From positions 1-43,148 of the forward strand of contig CAIXGW010000208.1 in the NCBI GenBank assembly GCA_903919145.1: DNA of 43,148 bases, written 5' to 3'. Of this stretch, positions 34,124 to 43,129 are shown piece after piece (position 1 is the stretch's first letter; each line of letters begins with the position of its first letter). This DNA comes from an uncultured Myxococcales bacterium (GTDB lineage: Bacteria; Myxococcota_A; UBA9042). Below the pieces are notes generated by a model. The model did not search any database and was not told the DNA's origin. It saw only the letters and a program-made list of their open reading frames with translations. The translations under genes were made by a program, and so were the position numbers.

Positions 34124-34454
34124 TGTCCTGGCGCGACTGGATGACATGATCGCCGCGGCTCAGCTCGTCATCCAGTGGACACAGCAGGTACAGGACCTGC
34201 AAACCGAGATTGGTCTGCGCTACCAGATTGAGCGCGCGCTGGAAATTCTTGGTGAAGCGGCCAAGCACGTGCCTGAGCAGGTGCGAGTGCAAGCTCCGGA
34301 TTTTCCATGGCGCAAGACCGCAGGGCTGCGCGATGTACTGGCTCACGCCTACTTCGACATCGATCCGGACGTGCTGACATCGGTGGGGCTCGATGCGCTG
34401 CCGGCTGCGTTGCCGAGCCTCCTGGCATTGCGCCAGCGGCTGGCGGGCGGCTGA
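34113..34454 (+). CDS. hepT: HepT-type HEPN RNase toxin (DUF86)
   Basis: The protein is 113 aa from a GTG preceded by GGAGG. It carries the DUF86/HepT pattern (LARLDDMIAAAQLVIQWTQ, RYQIERALEILGEAAKHVPEQV, DFPWRKTAGLRDVLAHAYFDID). RDVLAHAY is the RX4HXY catalytic motif, with the conserved W and Y in place. It forms a type VII toxin-antitoxin pair with mntA. Confidence 0.88.
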   Translation: MSRDVLARLDDMIAAAQLVIQWTQQVQDLQTEIGLRYQIERALEILGEAAKHVPEQVRVQAPDFPWRKTAGLRDVLAHAYFDIDPDVLTSVGLDALPAALPSLLALRQRLAGG

Positions 34455-34813
34455 GAGGGTCAGGACATGTCTTGTAGCCGCAAGTGGAGCTAGGAGCCTG
34501 GCGGAGAAACACCGGCGCCTACGGATAACTCCTCAAAACTATTGAATCGACTGCAACTTCCGACAGGGCTCTAGGGCGATCGTCTTGCGAGCGCCCAGGC
34601 GGGGGAAAGATTTGAATTCACTTCCAATATTTCTTGCCCGACTGGAAAAACTCAAAATGACATCGAGCTTGTTGGGGTTTGTCCCGACAGGCTCCTAGGC
34701 CAAAGCCCCACAAGACCTCGCGGTTGACGGCCTGGACTGACCCGCATAGCCTCGCTGCCGGCGGCTGGGTGGGTCTGGCATGAGGTCCGGGCCACCTTAG
34801 GCTCACAGGGAGA
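34455..34813. other. Intergenic region without a visible feature
   Basis: I find no gene, no clear repeat and no convincing promoter in this 359-bp stretch between hepT and the helicase gene. Confidence 0.4.
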
Positions 34814-37800
34814 ATGCCGATGCGCTGTCTCGTACACGCCGACCTGGCAGCCGGCAAGCTCTCTGCCAAGGTAGACAAGGTGCGTGCGGCGATCGAGCGA
34901 GGGGATCTGCGCTCCCCCGATGTCAAGAAGCTCAACCACGGACCCTACTACCGCGCCAAGCTTGACGATACCTCGCGGCTGCTGCTGCAGTTTGTGCGCT
35001 GCAACGGCGAGACGGTGTGCCTGCTGCTAGAGGTGATTGCCCACCATGCCTATGACAAGTCGCGGTTTCTGCGCGGCGCCGCGGTAGACGAGGCCAAGCT
35101 GGAGCCGCTGACCCCGCCCACCGAGGCCGACTGCCAGTCACTGCGCTACGTTCACCCGTCGCGGCCAGAATTCCTGATGCTGGACAAGCCATTGTCTCTG
35201 GATGACGCCCAGTGGGCTGCGCTGGAGCAGCCGCCGCCGCTGGTGGTGGTAGGGTCGGCTGGCAGTGGCAAGACCGCGCTGCTGCTGCAAGCCCTGCGCC
35301 GGGCGAGCGGGCGGGTGGCGTATGTGACGGAGTCGCGCTGGCTGGCCGAGGCTTCGCAAGCGCTGTACCTTGCCTATGACGGTGCTCCTGAAGACCAGGA
35401 AGCCGATTTCCTGAGCTATCAGCAGCTGCTAGAGACCGTCCATGTGCCGGCGGGCCGCCCGGTCACCTTTGGCGATTTTCGCGGCTACTTTGCCCGACAC
35501 CAGCACAAGTTGCGGTTTACCAATGCCCATGCGCTGTTTGAGGAGCTGCGTGGTGTGCTGACCGCAGAGCCAGAAGGGCCCTACAGCCGCGAGGCCTACT
35601 TGGCCCTGGGGGTCAAGCAGTCGCTGTTCGACCCCGACCAGCGGGCGGCGATCTACGATGTGTTTGAGCGCTATCGCCCGTGGCTGCAGGAGAATTCGCT
35701 GTATGAACCCAACCTGGTCGCCCACGCCCAGCTGGCTGAGGTGCAGCCGACCTATGACCTGGTGGCGGTCGACGAGGTGCAGGATCTGACCAACGTGCAG
35801 CTGACTTTGGTGCTGGCCAGTCTGAAAGCCAAAGGCAAGTTCATCCTAGCGGGCGACGCCAACCAGATCGTTCACCCCAACTACTTCTCCTGGTCCAAGG
35901 TAAAAAGCCTGTTCTGGCGCGGCGCGGCCGAGGTGGGCGAGCAGCGGGTGCGGCTGCTGACCGCGAGCTACCGCAACAGCCCACAGGTGACCGATGTGGC
36001 CAACAACCTGCTCCGGCTCAAGAACTTGCGCTTTGGCTCGATTGACCGCGAGACCAACCAGCTCATGCGCGCCGTGGGCGGGGCAAGCGGCACCGTGGCG
36101 AGTTTTCAGACTTCTTCCAAGGCGGTAGCGGATCTGGACCAGCGCACCTGGCAGTCCACGCGGGTGGCGGTGGTGGTGCTGCGAGACGAGCACAAGGCCG
36201 AGGCCCAAAAGCGCTTCAAGACGCCGCTTATCTTCTCGATCTACGAGGCCAAGGGCCTGGAATACGAGAGCGTGATTCTGTACCGGCTCATCGCTAGCGA
36301 GCGCGAGGTGTACGGTCAGCTGGCCCAGGGCGTGGAGCGCAGCGACCTTCAGGGCGACGAGTTGGCCTACCGACGCTCGCGCGACAAGACCGACAAAAGT
36401 CTTGAAATTTACAAGTTCTTTGTCAATGCTCTGTACGTGGCCCTGACGCGGGCGGTGCGCGATGTCTACCTGGTCGAGGATGAACCTGGCCACTCGCTGC
36501 TGCCGCTGCTTGGGATTGCCCAGGCCCTGGACGCTCAGCAGGTGCAGGCGCGGCGCGACTCAGCCGAGGCTTGGCAGCGCGAGGCCCGCCGGCTAGAGGC
36601 CCAGGGCAAGCTGGATCAGGCCGAGGCGATTCGCCAAAAAGTCCTGCAAGTCAAGCCAGTGCCGTGGCCGGTCTTTGACGGCGCCCACCTCTCTGCCTGG
36701 ATGGCCAAGGCGGTGGACCAAAAGGCACTCAACCTCAAGCTGCGCACGCAGATGTACGAGTTCGCCTGCTTGCACAATGAAGAATTCACTGCCGATCGCC
36801 TCTACATGGCCGGCCAGCCGCAGCCGCGGGGCCAGTTTCAAGCACTGCGCCTTGAGCCGACCAAGTTGGCGGTGCAGCGCGCGTTGGGCAAGGGTATGGC
36901 GGCGCTGCTCAAGGACACCGAGGTCTACGGCGTCAACCACCGCACCCAACCTGGGCTGACACCGCTGATGCTGGCTGCCTACACCGGCAACCTGGCGCTG
37001 GTAGAAGCCCTTTTGCACCGCGGCGCCGACAAGCTGCAGCGCGACCACCTGGGGCGCATGGCGATGCACTGGGCGTTGCGCGGCTTTCGCGACGGCATGC
37101 TCACCCCCAAAGACCGCCTCGGGGCCATCTACGACTTGACCGCGCCGCCGTCGTTTGATGTGCAGGTCGATGGCCGCTTGCAGCAAGTCAACCGCGAGAT
37201 GGGCGAGTACTTCTTGTTTCAACAGATCGTCGCGCGGCAAAGCGAACTCTATAGCAAGACCCTTCTTGGCGAGCCAACAGTGAGCGCAGCGTTTCTGGAC
37301 GACGCGGTCTTTCAGGCGCTGCCCGAGGTCGTGGTCTCTGCCAAACGCAAGAAGCGTCCCTATCTTAACCACTTGTTTGCCCGAGCGGTGGTGGGCGGCA
37401 CCTATTCGCCGGCGCGGTCGCTGTGGATTCGCCAAAGTGTTGGCCAATATCAGCTCAACCCAGCCCTGCAGCTGCGCACTGCCGACGAGCGGGGCGAACA
37501 GCGCTGGCAGCCGCTGGGCGAAGTCTACGGCCTAGACTGGCTGACGCAGGACCGCGAGAAGGTCTACAGGTGGCGATTTCATCAGTATTCGCAGCCAGTT
37601 TTGAACCCTGTGCTGCCACCCTGGACGCCGCGGCAGGCGGCAGCGGCGCGGGCCATGGCCCCGGGGTATTCGCGCCAAGACTTGGCCGACGTCCGCAAAT
37701 CGATGGCCGACCGCGCACAGGCAAGCCGACTGCTCAAAGACCGCGAAGAGCTTGCCAAGTTTGACTTGCTGGTCGCCAACATCGAGCGCGGCGTCATCGG

Positions 37801-37849
37801 TGCGCTTAGGTTGTCCAAGAACCCTTACGGCCAAGGGCCTGACGCATAG
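34814..37849 (+). CDS. UvrD/Rep-like helicase with RelE-like N-terminus and ankyrin repeats
   Basis: The protein is 1011 aa. Residues 1-90 resemble a RelE-type small domain (NHGPYYRAKLDDTSRLLL, then LLLEVIAHHAYDKSRFLRG). An SF1 helicase follows with Walker A GSAGSGKT (147-154), motif II VDEVQD (Asp320, Glu321), motif III AGDANQIVHP, SYRNS, the EAKGLEYESVIL motif and LYVALTRAVRD. After a coiled segment (about 575-615) come ankyrin repeats (GLTPLMLAAYTGNLALVEALLHRGAD...MHWAL, about 715-770). The C-terminal 230 residues are unrecognised. ATG 34820 is also possible. A repair or defence role is likely, but its target is unknown. Confidence 0.85.
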   Translation: MPMRCLVHADLAAGKLSAKVDKVRAAIERGDLRSPDVKKLNHGPYYRAKLDDTSRLLLQFVRCNGETVCLLLEVIAHHAYDKSRFLRGAAVDEAKLEPLTPPTEADCQSLRYVHPSRPEFLMLDKPLSLDDAQWAALEQPPPLVVVGSAGSGKTALLLQALRRASGRVAYVTESRWLAEASQALYLAYDGAPEDQEADFLSYQQLLETVHVPAGRPVTFGDFRGYFARHQHKLRFTNAHALFEELRGVLTAEPEGPYSREAYLALGVKQSLFDPDQRAAIYDVFERYRPWLQENSLYEPNLVAHAQLAEVQPTYDLVAVDEVQDLTNVQLTLVLASLKAKGKFILAGDANQIVHPNYFSWSKVKSLFWRGAAEVGEQRVRLLTASYRNSPQVTDVANNLLRLKNLRFGSIDRETNQLMRAVGGASGTVASFQTSSKAVADLDQRTWQSTRVAVVVLRDEHKAEAQKRFKTPLIFSIYEAKGLEYESVILYRLIASEREVYGQLAQGVERSDLQGDELAYRRSRDKTDKSLEIYKFFVNALYVALTRAVRDVYLVEDEPGHSLLPLLGIAQALDAQQVQARRDSAEAWQREARRLEAQGKLDQAEAIRQKVLQVKPVPWPVFDGAHLSAWMAKAVDQKALNLKLRTQMYEFACLHNEEFTADRLYMAGQPQPRGQFQALRLEPTKLAVQRALGKGMAALLKDTEVYGVNHRTQPGLTPLMLAAYTGNLALVEALLHRGADKLQRDHLGRMAMHWALRGFRDGMLTPKDRLGAIYDLTAPPSFDVQVDGRLQQVNREMGEYFLFQQIVARQSELYSKTLLGEPTVSAAFLDDAVFQALPEVVVSAKRKKRPYLNHLFARAVVGGTYSPARSLWIRQSVGQYQLNPALQLRTADERGEQRWQPLGEVYGLDWLTQDREKVYRWRFHQYSQPVLNPVLPPWTPRQAAAARAMAPGYSRQDLADVRKSMADRAQASRLLKDREELAKFDLLVANIERGVIGALRLSKNPYGQGPDA

Positions 37850-37880
37850 TGGACCACGTGCCAAGGCCCGCGCTAGCGTC

Positions 37881-38020
37881 TAGTACCCAAGACCGTTAAT
37901 TCGATCCGGGTTGCACCCGGTTCTTGTTCACAGGTCTTGGGTCCTACTGTTGGGTCTTCTTCCGTACCCCAAACCACGTCCGTTCCGGAACCCGGAACGA
38001 ACTTGGGGTTTGGGGTACTA
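37881..38020 (-). repeat. 140-bp nested-hairpin repeat, copy 2 (inverted relative to copy 1)
   Basis: This complete copy runs from TAGTACCCAAGACC to GGTTTGGGGTACTA. Outer stems are perfect: ACCCAAGACC with its complement, and GTACCCCAAACC with its complement. Each encloses a smaller hairpin (CCGGGT/ACCCGG; CGTTCCGG/CCGGAACG). The two base pairs flanking each end (TA) would suit a TA-targeting MITE, but a duplication cannot be proven. It lies between the convergent helicase and DUF2330 genes, 31 bp after the helicase stop, and runs into the end of the DUF2330 gene. Confidence 0.88.
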
Positions 38021-40160
38021 GGCGCCGCCGCCGCAGCACCGCCCCAGCCAACAGCAGCAGCGCCCACGGACCTGCGGGGCCCTGGGGGCCGGCCTGGCAG
38101 CCACCGCTGCTGGTCGCCGCTGCAGGTGGGGAGGCGGCGGGCGCGGCGTCTTGCAGGCCCGCGTCGCCCGTGGTCTCGACCCAGCCGCCCGCGGCGTCAA
38201 TGCCTGGCACGGCGCCGGGGCTGCCATCGGTCGCATCTTGGCTATCTGCCAGGGCGCCGCCGTCTTGCCCTTGGCCGTCCGAAGCATCCGCAGTGATGTC
38301 AATGCCCGCGTCGATGACCTGGCCCGGCTTGGGCGCCATCTTGCCATCGACCCAGCCCGGCTTGGCGACACAGCCGTACGCCGGCATCTTCCACGGCCCC
38401 AGCGCCGTGACCAGCGGGTCAGAGGGCGGCGGCAGCCACTTGGCGCCGGCCTTGAGTACCAGATCCTTGGGAAGACTGGGCTTTCCGGGTATCGCGCCCA
38501 TAATGGCTGTGTCGACCAGCTCGTATTGCGACGGGTCGAGGATCACCGGCTCGCCCTGCTCGTCCTGCAGCGTGGCCTGCAGCACCAGCGGCGCGTTGAC
38601 AAAGCGCGGGTCCAGCGTATTGAGGCCGGTAAACAGCCAGGATCCCAGACCATCCCAGCCAAGGCGGGTGGCCTTGGCGCCGTTGCTCCAGCCGTTCAGG
38701 CAGACCTCATTGCGCTGGAAGTAGCGCTCGCGCGGGACCACTGGCAGCGTGGGATGGAAGGCAAACACCGGGTCGCGGTCCATTTCTTCAGGCGAGATGC
38801 GCATGACCAGCCGGGTCACCCGCGCCGTGCCGGTGATCAGCGCCGTGATCTTGGCCAGCGGCTGCAGCAGGGCGGTGTCCAGCGCGGCCTTGGCGCCTTT
38901 GCCGTCGACCCCCACCTGCTTGAGCTGCTGAAAGTTGGCCTTGGCCCCCAGCAATTGGCAAGGCAGATCGGAGCCCATTTGCCAGAACAGCCCGCACGCC
39001 TTGAGGTTGGCCAGCGTCTGCAGCGGGCTCACGCCGGGAAAGGTCGCCGTCAGCGCCAGGGGCAGGGCCACGGCCTCCGCGACCTCTTCGTTCAGAGGCA
39101 GGCCGCTAAAGGACAACATCGTGGCTAGCTGTGCCATGTCGCTGACCTGGATCAGCTGGCTGGCGGCGGACTCCAAGAGGGTCGCCTTGGGCAAGGCACC
39201 AGCGCCCGCAAGGCTGGATTCGGTCACAAAGGCGTGCCCACCCACCGAGTCAATCGCCGCCGATACCACCTGCTGGTAGTTGCCCGGGACGCTGCAGTCC
39301 CCCGCGGACGAGCTGCAGCCAAAGCTCATCAGCGTCATGCGAAACGGATTGGGCACGATGTCGAGGTGGTTTTTGACAATGGCCCGGCCTTTGCCCGCCA
39401 CCGTCACCACGACGCTCAGGTCCTCTTTGGCGGCAATCGACGTCAAGCGCAGCGGTACGCACGGCTCGGCGTCCTGCATCTCTAGCGCGATTGGCCGGAT
39501 GTCCTGAACACCCTGGCCGTTAGACAGCTTGACGGCCACAAAAACGTCGCCCTTGGCAATGTGCGACTGCAGGATCGGCTTGGCTTTTTCCGGCAGCGCG
39601 TAGCCGCGGGTGGTGAGCCATGCGTACAAGGCCGCCGAGTCCGACCCCTGGATGACGCTGTAATCATAAGGCCCCGTGCTGCCCTGGGCCAGGATCTCTA
39701 CGCCGGGCTGGTTGGGGCCGCCGGTGCTGTCAGCCCAGCTGGACGAGTCTTGGAAGCCGGCCGACGTGTCCGCTGCCGAATCCGGCCCGTACTCCACAGG
39801 GTCGCAGCCCTCAAACGGGTTTCTGCAGTTCTCGTTGTACTTGTACTGGGCGTTGAAGCTGGGCCTCATGGCCTGGTCCAGCTGGTCAAACAGCATCCGA
39901 CTGCCTACGCCGACCTTGGGCACCTTGGGCAGAGGCAGGACCCAGCCAAAGTCCTTGGCCAGCCCGCTGTAGCGCACTTCGACCCAGACGTGCGACGTCC
40001 CCGTGGCTTCATCGCGCACAAACACCACCCGCTCGGCATCCTGCACTACGGTTTGCTGGACGGTGGCCGAGACCGGCGACACGCAGCCGCCACAAGCCCA
40101 GGCCGGAACGGCCGCTGCCATGCCAATCACAGCGACACTGAACAATAGCCAACGCTTCAT
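37944..40160 (-). CDS. DUF2330 surface protein with MYXO-CTERM-like tail
   Basis: The protein is 738 aa. A signal peptide (1-22) ends before the DUF2330 start ACGGCVSPVSATVQQTVVQDAERVVF, followed by YSGLAKDFGWVLPLPKVPKVGV, the family's best block. Residues 620-690 form an Asp/Ala/Gly linker. A sorting-type tail follows (SGGCQAGPQ, then PWALLLLAGAVLRRRR). Normally the protein would end there. Here 25 more residues (LVPQTPSSF...KKTQQ) and the stop codon are encoded by the 140-bp repeat. This is a likely insertion or acquired extension after the anchor. The protein is probably envelope-anchored; its function is unknown. Confidence 0.85.
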   Translation of the reverse strand: MKRWLLFSVAVIGMAAAVPAWACGGCVSPVSATVQQTVVQDAERVVFVRDEATGTSHVWVEVRYSGLAKDFGWVLPLPKVPKVGVGSRMLFDQLDQAMRPSFNAQYKYNENCRNPFEGCDPVEYGPDSAADTSAGFQDSSSWADSTGGPNQPGVEILAQGSTGPYDYSVIQGSDSAALYAWLTTRGYALPEKAKPILQSHIAKGDVFVAVKLSNGQGVQDIRPIALEMQDAEPCVPLRLTSIAAKEDLSVVVTVAGKGRAIVKNHLDIVPNPFRMTLMSFGCSSSAGDCSVPGNYQQVVSAAIDSVGGHAFVTESSLAGAGALPKATLLESAASQLIQVSDMAQLATMLSFSGLPLNEEVAEAVALPLALTATFPGVSPLQTLANLKACGLFWQMGSDLPCQLLGAKANFQQLKQVGVDGKGAKAALDTALLQPLAKITALITGTARVTRLVMRISPEEMDRDPVFAFHPTLPVVPRERYFQRNEVCLNGWSNGAKATRLGWDGLGSWLFTGLNTLDPRFVNAPLVLQATLQDEQGEPVILDPSQYELVDTAIMGAIPGKPSLPKDLVLKAGAKWLPPPSDPLVTALGPWKMPAYGCVAKPGWVDGKMAPKPGQVIDAGIDITADASDGQGQDGGALADSQDATDGSPGAVPGIDAAGGWVETTGDAGLQDAAPAASPPAAATSSGGCQAGPQGPAGPWALLLLAGAVLRRRRLVPQTPSSFRVPERTWFGVRKKTQQ

Positions 40161-40444
40161 GGGAAACTCCGCTGCAGGGACGTAAGAAGGGCCAACGCCA
40201 TCAGTGGCTTGGCTGGTGGGCTTGGCCGCCTGGCTGGCAGCGCTGACCCACAGCCGATGTCATCAGGGAAGACTGCACGCTATGGGGGGCGGCGCCGCCA
40301 GCCTGGCGAAGGGGCGGCCCAGCCAAGCCGTCCGTGTGCCGGCGTCCAGTGGAGCGAACTGGCAGAAAATTACGCGCTTGACGCCACTGGTCGGCCGGCG
40401 TAGCGTCGCCGCTGACGGCTGGGACGTTCTGGTCCGGAGGCGAC

Positions 40445-41875
40445 ATGGCGCTGGCGTGCAGGTCGAAGGAGAGGCTGGGGCGGCTCCGGGTCATTCGCAC
40501 CGGGTCTCCGACTGGTTGCGCCGGGCCGGGCCGCTGGCTTGCTGCGCTTTGGGCCGCAGGATGGCCCCTGCTGGTGTCCTGCAACGACGGCGCCGCGCAG
40601 CTGGAGACCCCTAGCGGCGTGGTCTCGGCTTGTCTAAGTGGCGCAAAAGGGGACTGCAAGCCCGTGGCGGAGCTGGCCTCTGAGAGCGTCGCGCTTGGCC
40701 AAGTGAGCTCAGCCATGAGCGACTCAAGCGCCACCTTGCAACTTGACGTGGGCTCGGTCGCCATGGGCAAGGACCTCACCAGGCTGGTGACCTTGAGCAA
40801 CTCCGGCGACTTTGACCTGCCCGCCGGCTACCGCATCGGGTCGGTGCGGATGCTCTACTCCCCGGGTTCGCCCGCAGAAGGCGATGTCCAGGCGCTTGAG
40901 TGCTGGAGCGCAGACGGCACCAAGCGCTGCGAGCACATGGACTCCCAGTGGCGGCTCATCGTCCCCAAGGGCTATGCGCCCAAGCCTGGGCAGACCACTG
41001 CAGAGAGTTTTGCTATCCGTTTCAAAGCTTTCGACAACAAGCCCCGCAGCGCCTTGGTCCGGATCGGCCTACAGGGCATCGGCTTATCCGCGCTGACCTT
41101 CACCCTGCACGTTGCGACCAAGAGCGGAACTCCCAAGGCGAATTGGCTGCCCAAAGATGTCAGCTTCCCTTACGTACCGCCCAAGCACTGCGCCACCCAG
41201 GAGGTGCAGCTGGTCAACACCGGTGGCGCGGTGCTGGCGATCGACTCCATCGACCTGGCGGGCATCGACAATTCCTTTCAACTGCTTCTGACCGATCCCC
41301 CCGGCGTCGACAGTGGCTGGCACCATGGCGGCACCGCATGGACCTTGGTCAAGCCGCTGCAGGTCGCGGTCGGCGGCAGTGCCTTGTTTCAAGTGATGTT
41401 CTGCCCTGCAAGCGACAACCAACAGCTGGGCCACGTCAAGCTTGTGGGCAACGATGCCTCGGCGCCGGCTCTGAGCGTCGCAGCCAACAGCTCGGTGCCG
41501 TGTATTGCTGTGAGCCCGACCTGGTTGCAGTTCGGCAGCGTCGCTGTTGGCTCTCAGAGCCCAATGGGGCTGACAGTCAAGAACTGCGGCTCCCAGGAAC
41601 TCCTCGTCCACGAGCTGCAGCTGACGGAAGACAAGGGCGACGCCTACCAGGAGTTTTTGATGGACCTGTCTGGGCTGGTCGCTTCCGGCAAGCTAGACGC
41701 ACCACCGCCGCTATCTGCCGAAAACCCGCTCAAGCTTGGTGTCAACGAGCAGGCCACCATCGACGTCAACTATGCACCCGCCAATGTCAACCAAGCTGGC
41801 ACCCAAGATACCGGCGAGATCAGGGTTCTCTCGAACGCGTACGCTCAGCCGGTGATCAAGCTGCAGGGCAACTGA
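40445..41875 (+). CDS. ASH-domain-like (choice-of-anchor D type) lipoprotein
   Basis: The protein is 476 aa. A long basic N-terminus leads to a hydrophobic stretch and lipobox (PLLVSC, Cys46). The mature protein is built from Ig-like ASH/SPD-2/Hydin-type modules. Typical motifs are LDVGSVAMGKDLTRLVTLSNSGD, then VQLVNTGGAVLAIDSIDLAG, and CIAVSPTWLQFGSVAVGSQSP followed by LTVKNCGSQELLVHELQL. These exported proteins are frequent in myxobacteria and probably adhesive or structural. It is divergent from the DUF2330 gene, with a 284-bp gap in between. Confidence 0.75.
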   Translation: MALACRSKERLGRLRVIRTGSPTGCAGPGRWLAALWAAGWPLLVSCNDGAAQLETPSGVVSACLSGAKGDCKPVAELASESVALGQVSSAMSDSSATLQLDVGSVAMGKDLTRLVTLSNSGDFDLPAGYRIGSVRMLYSPGSPAEGDVQALECWSADGTKRCEHMDSQWRLIVPKGYAPKPGQTTAESFAIRFKAFDNKPRSALVRIGLQGIGLSALTFTLHVATKSGTPKANWLPKDVSFPYVPPKHCATQEVQLVNTGGAVLAIDSIDLAGIDNSFQLLLTDPPGVDSGWHHGGTAWTLVKPLQVAVGGSALFQVMFCPASDNQQLGHVKLVGNDASAPALSVAANSSVPCIAVSPTWLQFGSVAVGSQSPMGLTVKNCGSQELLVHELQLTEDKGDAYQEFLMDLSGLVASGKLDAPPPLSAENPLKLGVNEQATIDVNYAPANVNQAGTQDTGEIRVLSNAYAQPVIKLQGN

Positions 41876-42001
41876 GCTTCGGTCCAGTGGATGGGGGGAC
41901 CCCGCGTGGGGTTGGGTCTGCGAACCGCCGGCTGCCGCGCGCTCGTCCCGAAATCCCGTTTCTTGACTCATGCCATGGCCCTCAGCTACCACCTTGTCGC
42001 G

Positions 42002-43129
42002 CTACCCCAACCGGCCCACCCGCAGGGCCAGGTCGGCCAGCGCGTGCCAAACTGCCGCCTCGACCAGCACCACCGCCCGCGGAACCACGCAGGGGTCGTG
42101 GCGGCCGGTGACCAGCAGCTGCTGGGGCGGCCCTTCGCTGCCAATCGCCTGCTGGGGCTGCGGAATCGTCGCCACCGGCTTGAAGGCCACCGCCAGCCGC
42201 AGCGGCATTCCGGTGGTGATGCCGCCAAGCACCCCGCCGTGGTGGTTGCCCTGGGTGACCACGCTGCCGTCGCTGCCGCGCAAGAACGGGTCGTTGTGCT
42301 GGCTGCCGGTCAGCTGCACAGCGTCAAAGCCGTCGCCAATCGACCATCCCCTGAACGCCGGCAGCGAGCTCAGGGCGTGGCCCAGCACGCCGGTCAGCTT
42401 GTCAAAAACCGGGTCGCCCAGGCCTACTGGCACCAGCCGGGCCACGCAGCGGACCACGCCGCCCAGGCTGTCGCGCTGGCGCTGGGCCTGCTCGATCGCC
42501 TCCGCCATCCGCGCCGCCGCTGCGGCATCCGGGCAGGCCAAGGCCGCCAGCGGGCCCGGCAGCGGCACGGGGGGACCCTCTTGGTTCTCCATGTACTCAA
42601 AAGAAAATGGCTCAGACAGCGCCACCGGGCCAATCTGGTGGACCCAGCCAGCCACCTGCGGCTGGGCCAGGCCGTGGGCGTCGCACCAGCTGCGCAGCAC
42701 GGCTTGGGCCACCGCAGCGCCAATGACCCGGCCAACGGTCTCGCGCGCCGAAGCCCGCCCGCCGCCGCGCGGATCGCGGTAGCCATAGCGCGCCTGCCAG
42801 GTAAAGTCGGCGTGGCCGGGGCGGAACAGGTCCTGCCAGGCGCCGTAGTCGCGGCTGTTGGCGTCGGCGTTGTCGACCAGGGCGCAGATCGGCGTGCCCA
42901 GGGTGCGGTCCTGGTAAACTCCAGAAAGGATGCGGACTTGATCGGCCTCTCGCCGCGGGCTCGTCAGCAGCGACTGGCCGGGGCGGCGCCGGTCGAGCCA
43001 GGCCTGGATCATCTCTGGCGTCAGGGCGATGCCGGCCGGGCAGCCGTCAATAACGCAGCCGACCGCTGGGCCATGGGACTCGCCAAACGTGGTCATCCGC
43101 AGTGTCTGTCCCAAGGTATTTCCGGCCAT
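42002..43129 (-). CDS. aroC: Chorismate synthase
   Basis: This complete protein of 375 aa converts 5-enolpyruvylshikimate-3-phosphate to chorismate, the last shikimate-pathway step, using reduced FMN. Signature motifs are present: GESHGPAVGCVIDGCPAG (about 17-34), RRRPGQS, the HADFTWQARYGYRDPRGGGRASARET block and GGVLGGITTGMPL near residue 295. AGGAG precedes the ATG. No other aro gene is adjacent. It marks the return to core chromosome at the right-hand end of the window. Confidence 0.97.
   Translation of the reverse strand: MAGNTLGQTLRMTTFGESHGPAVGCVIDGCPAGIALTPEMIQAWLDRRRPGQSLLTSPRREADQVRILSGVYQDRTLGTPICALVDNADANSRDYGAWQDLFRPGHADFTWQARYGYRDPRGGGRASARETVGRVIGAAVAQAVLRSWCDAHGLAQPQVAGWVHQIGPVALSEPFSFEYMENQEGPPVPLPGPLAALACPDAAAAARMAEAIEQAQRQRDSLGGVVRCVARLVPVGLGDPVFDKLTGVLGHALSSLPAFRGWSIGDGFDAVQLTGSQHNDPFLRGSDGSVVTQGNHHGGVLGGITTGMPLRLAVAFKPVATIPQPQQAIGSEGPPQQLLVTGRHDPCVVPRAVVLVEAAVWHALADLALRVGRLG

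Noticed and set aside
1-38020. A 38-kb composite transposon bounded by the inverted 140-bp repeats
   Set aside because: Partial copies of the same repeat occur inside the interval and no matching transposase is visible, so the inverted pair is more likely two members of a dispersed family.
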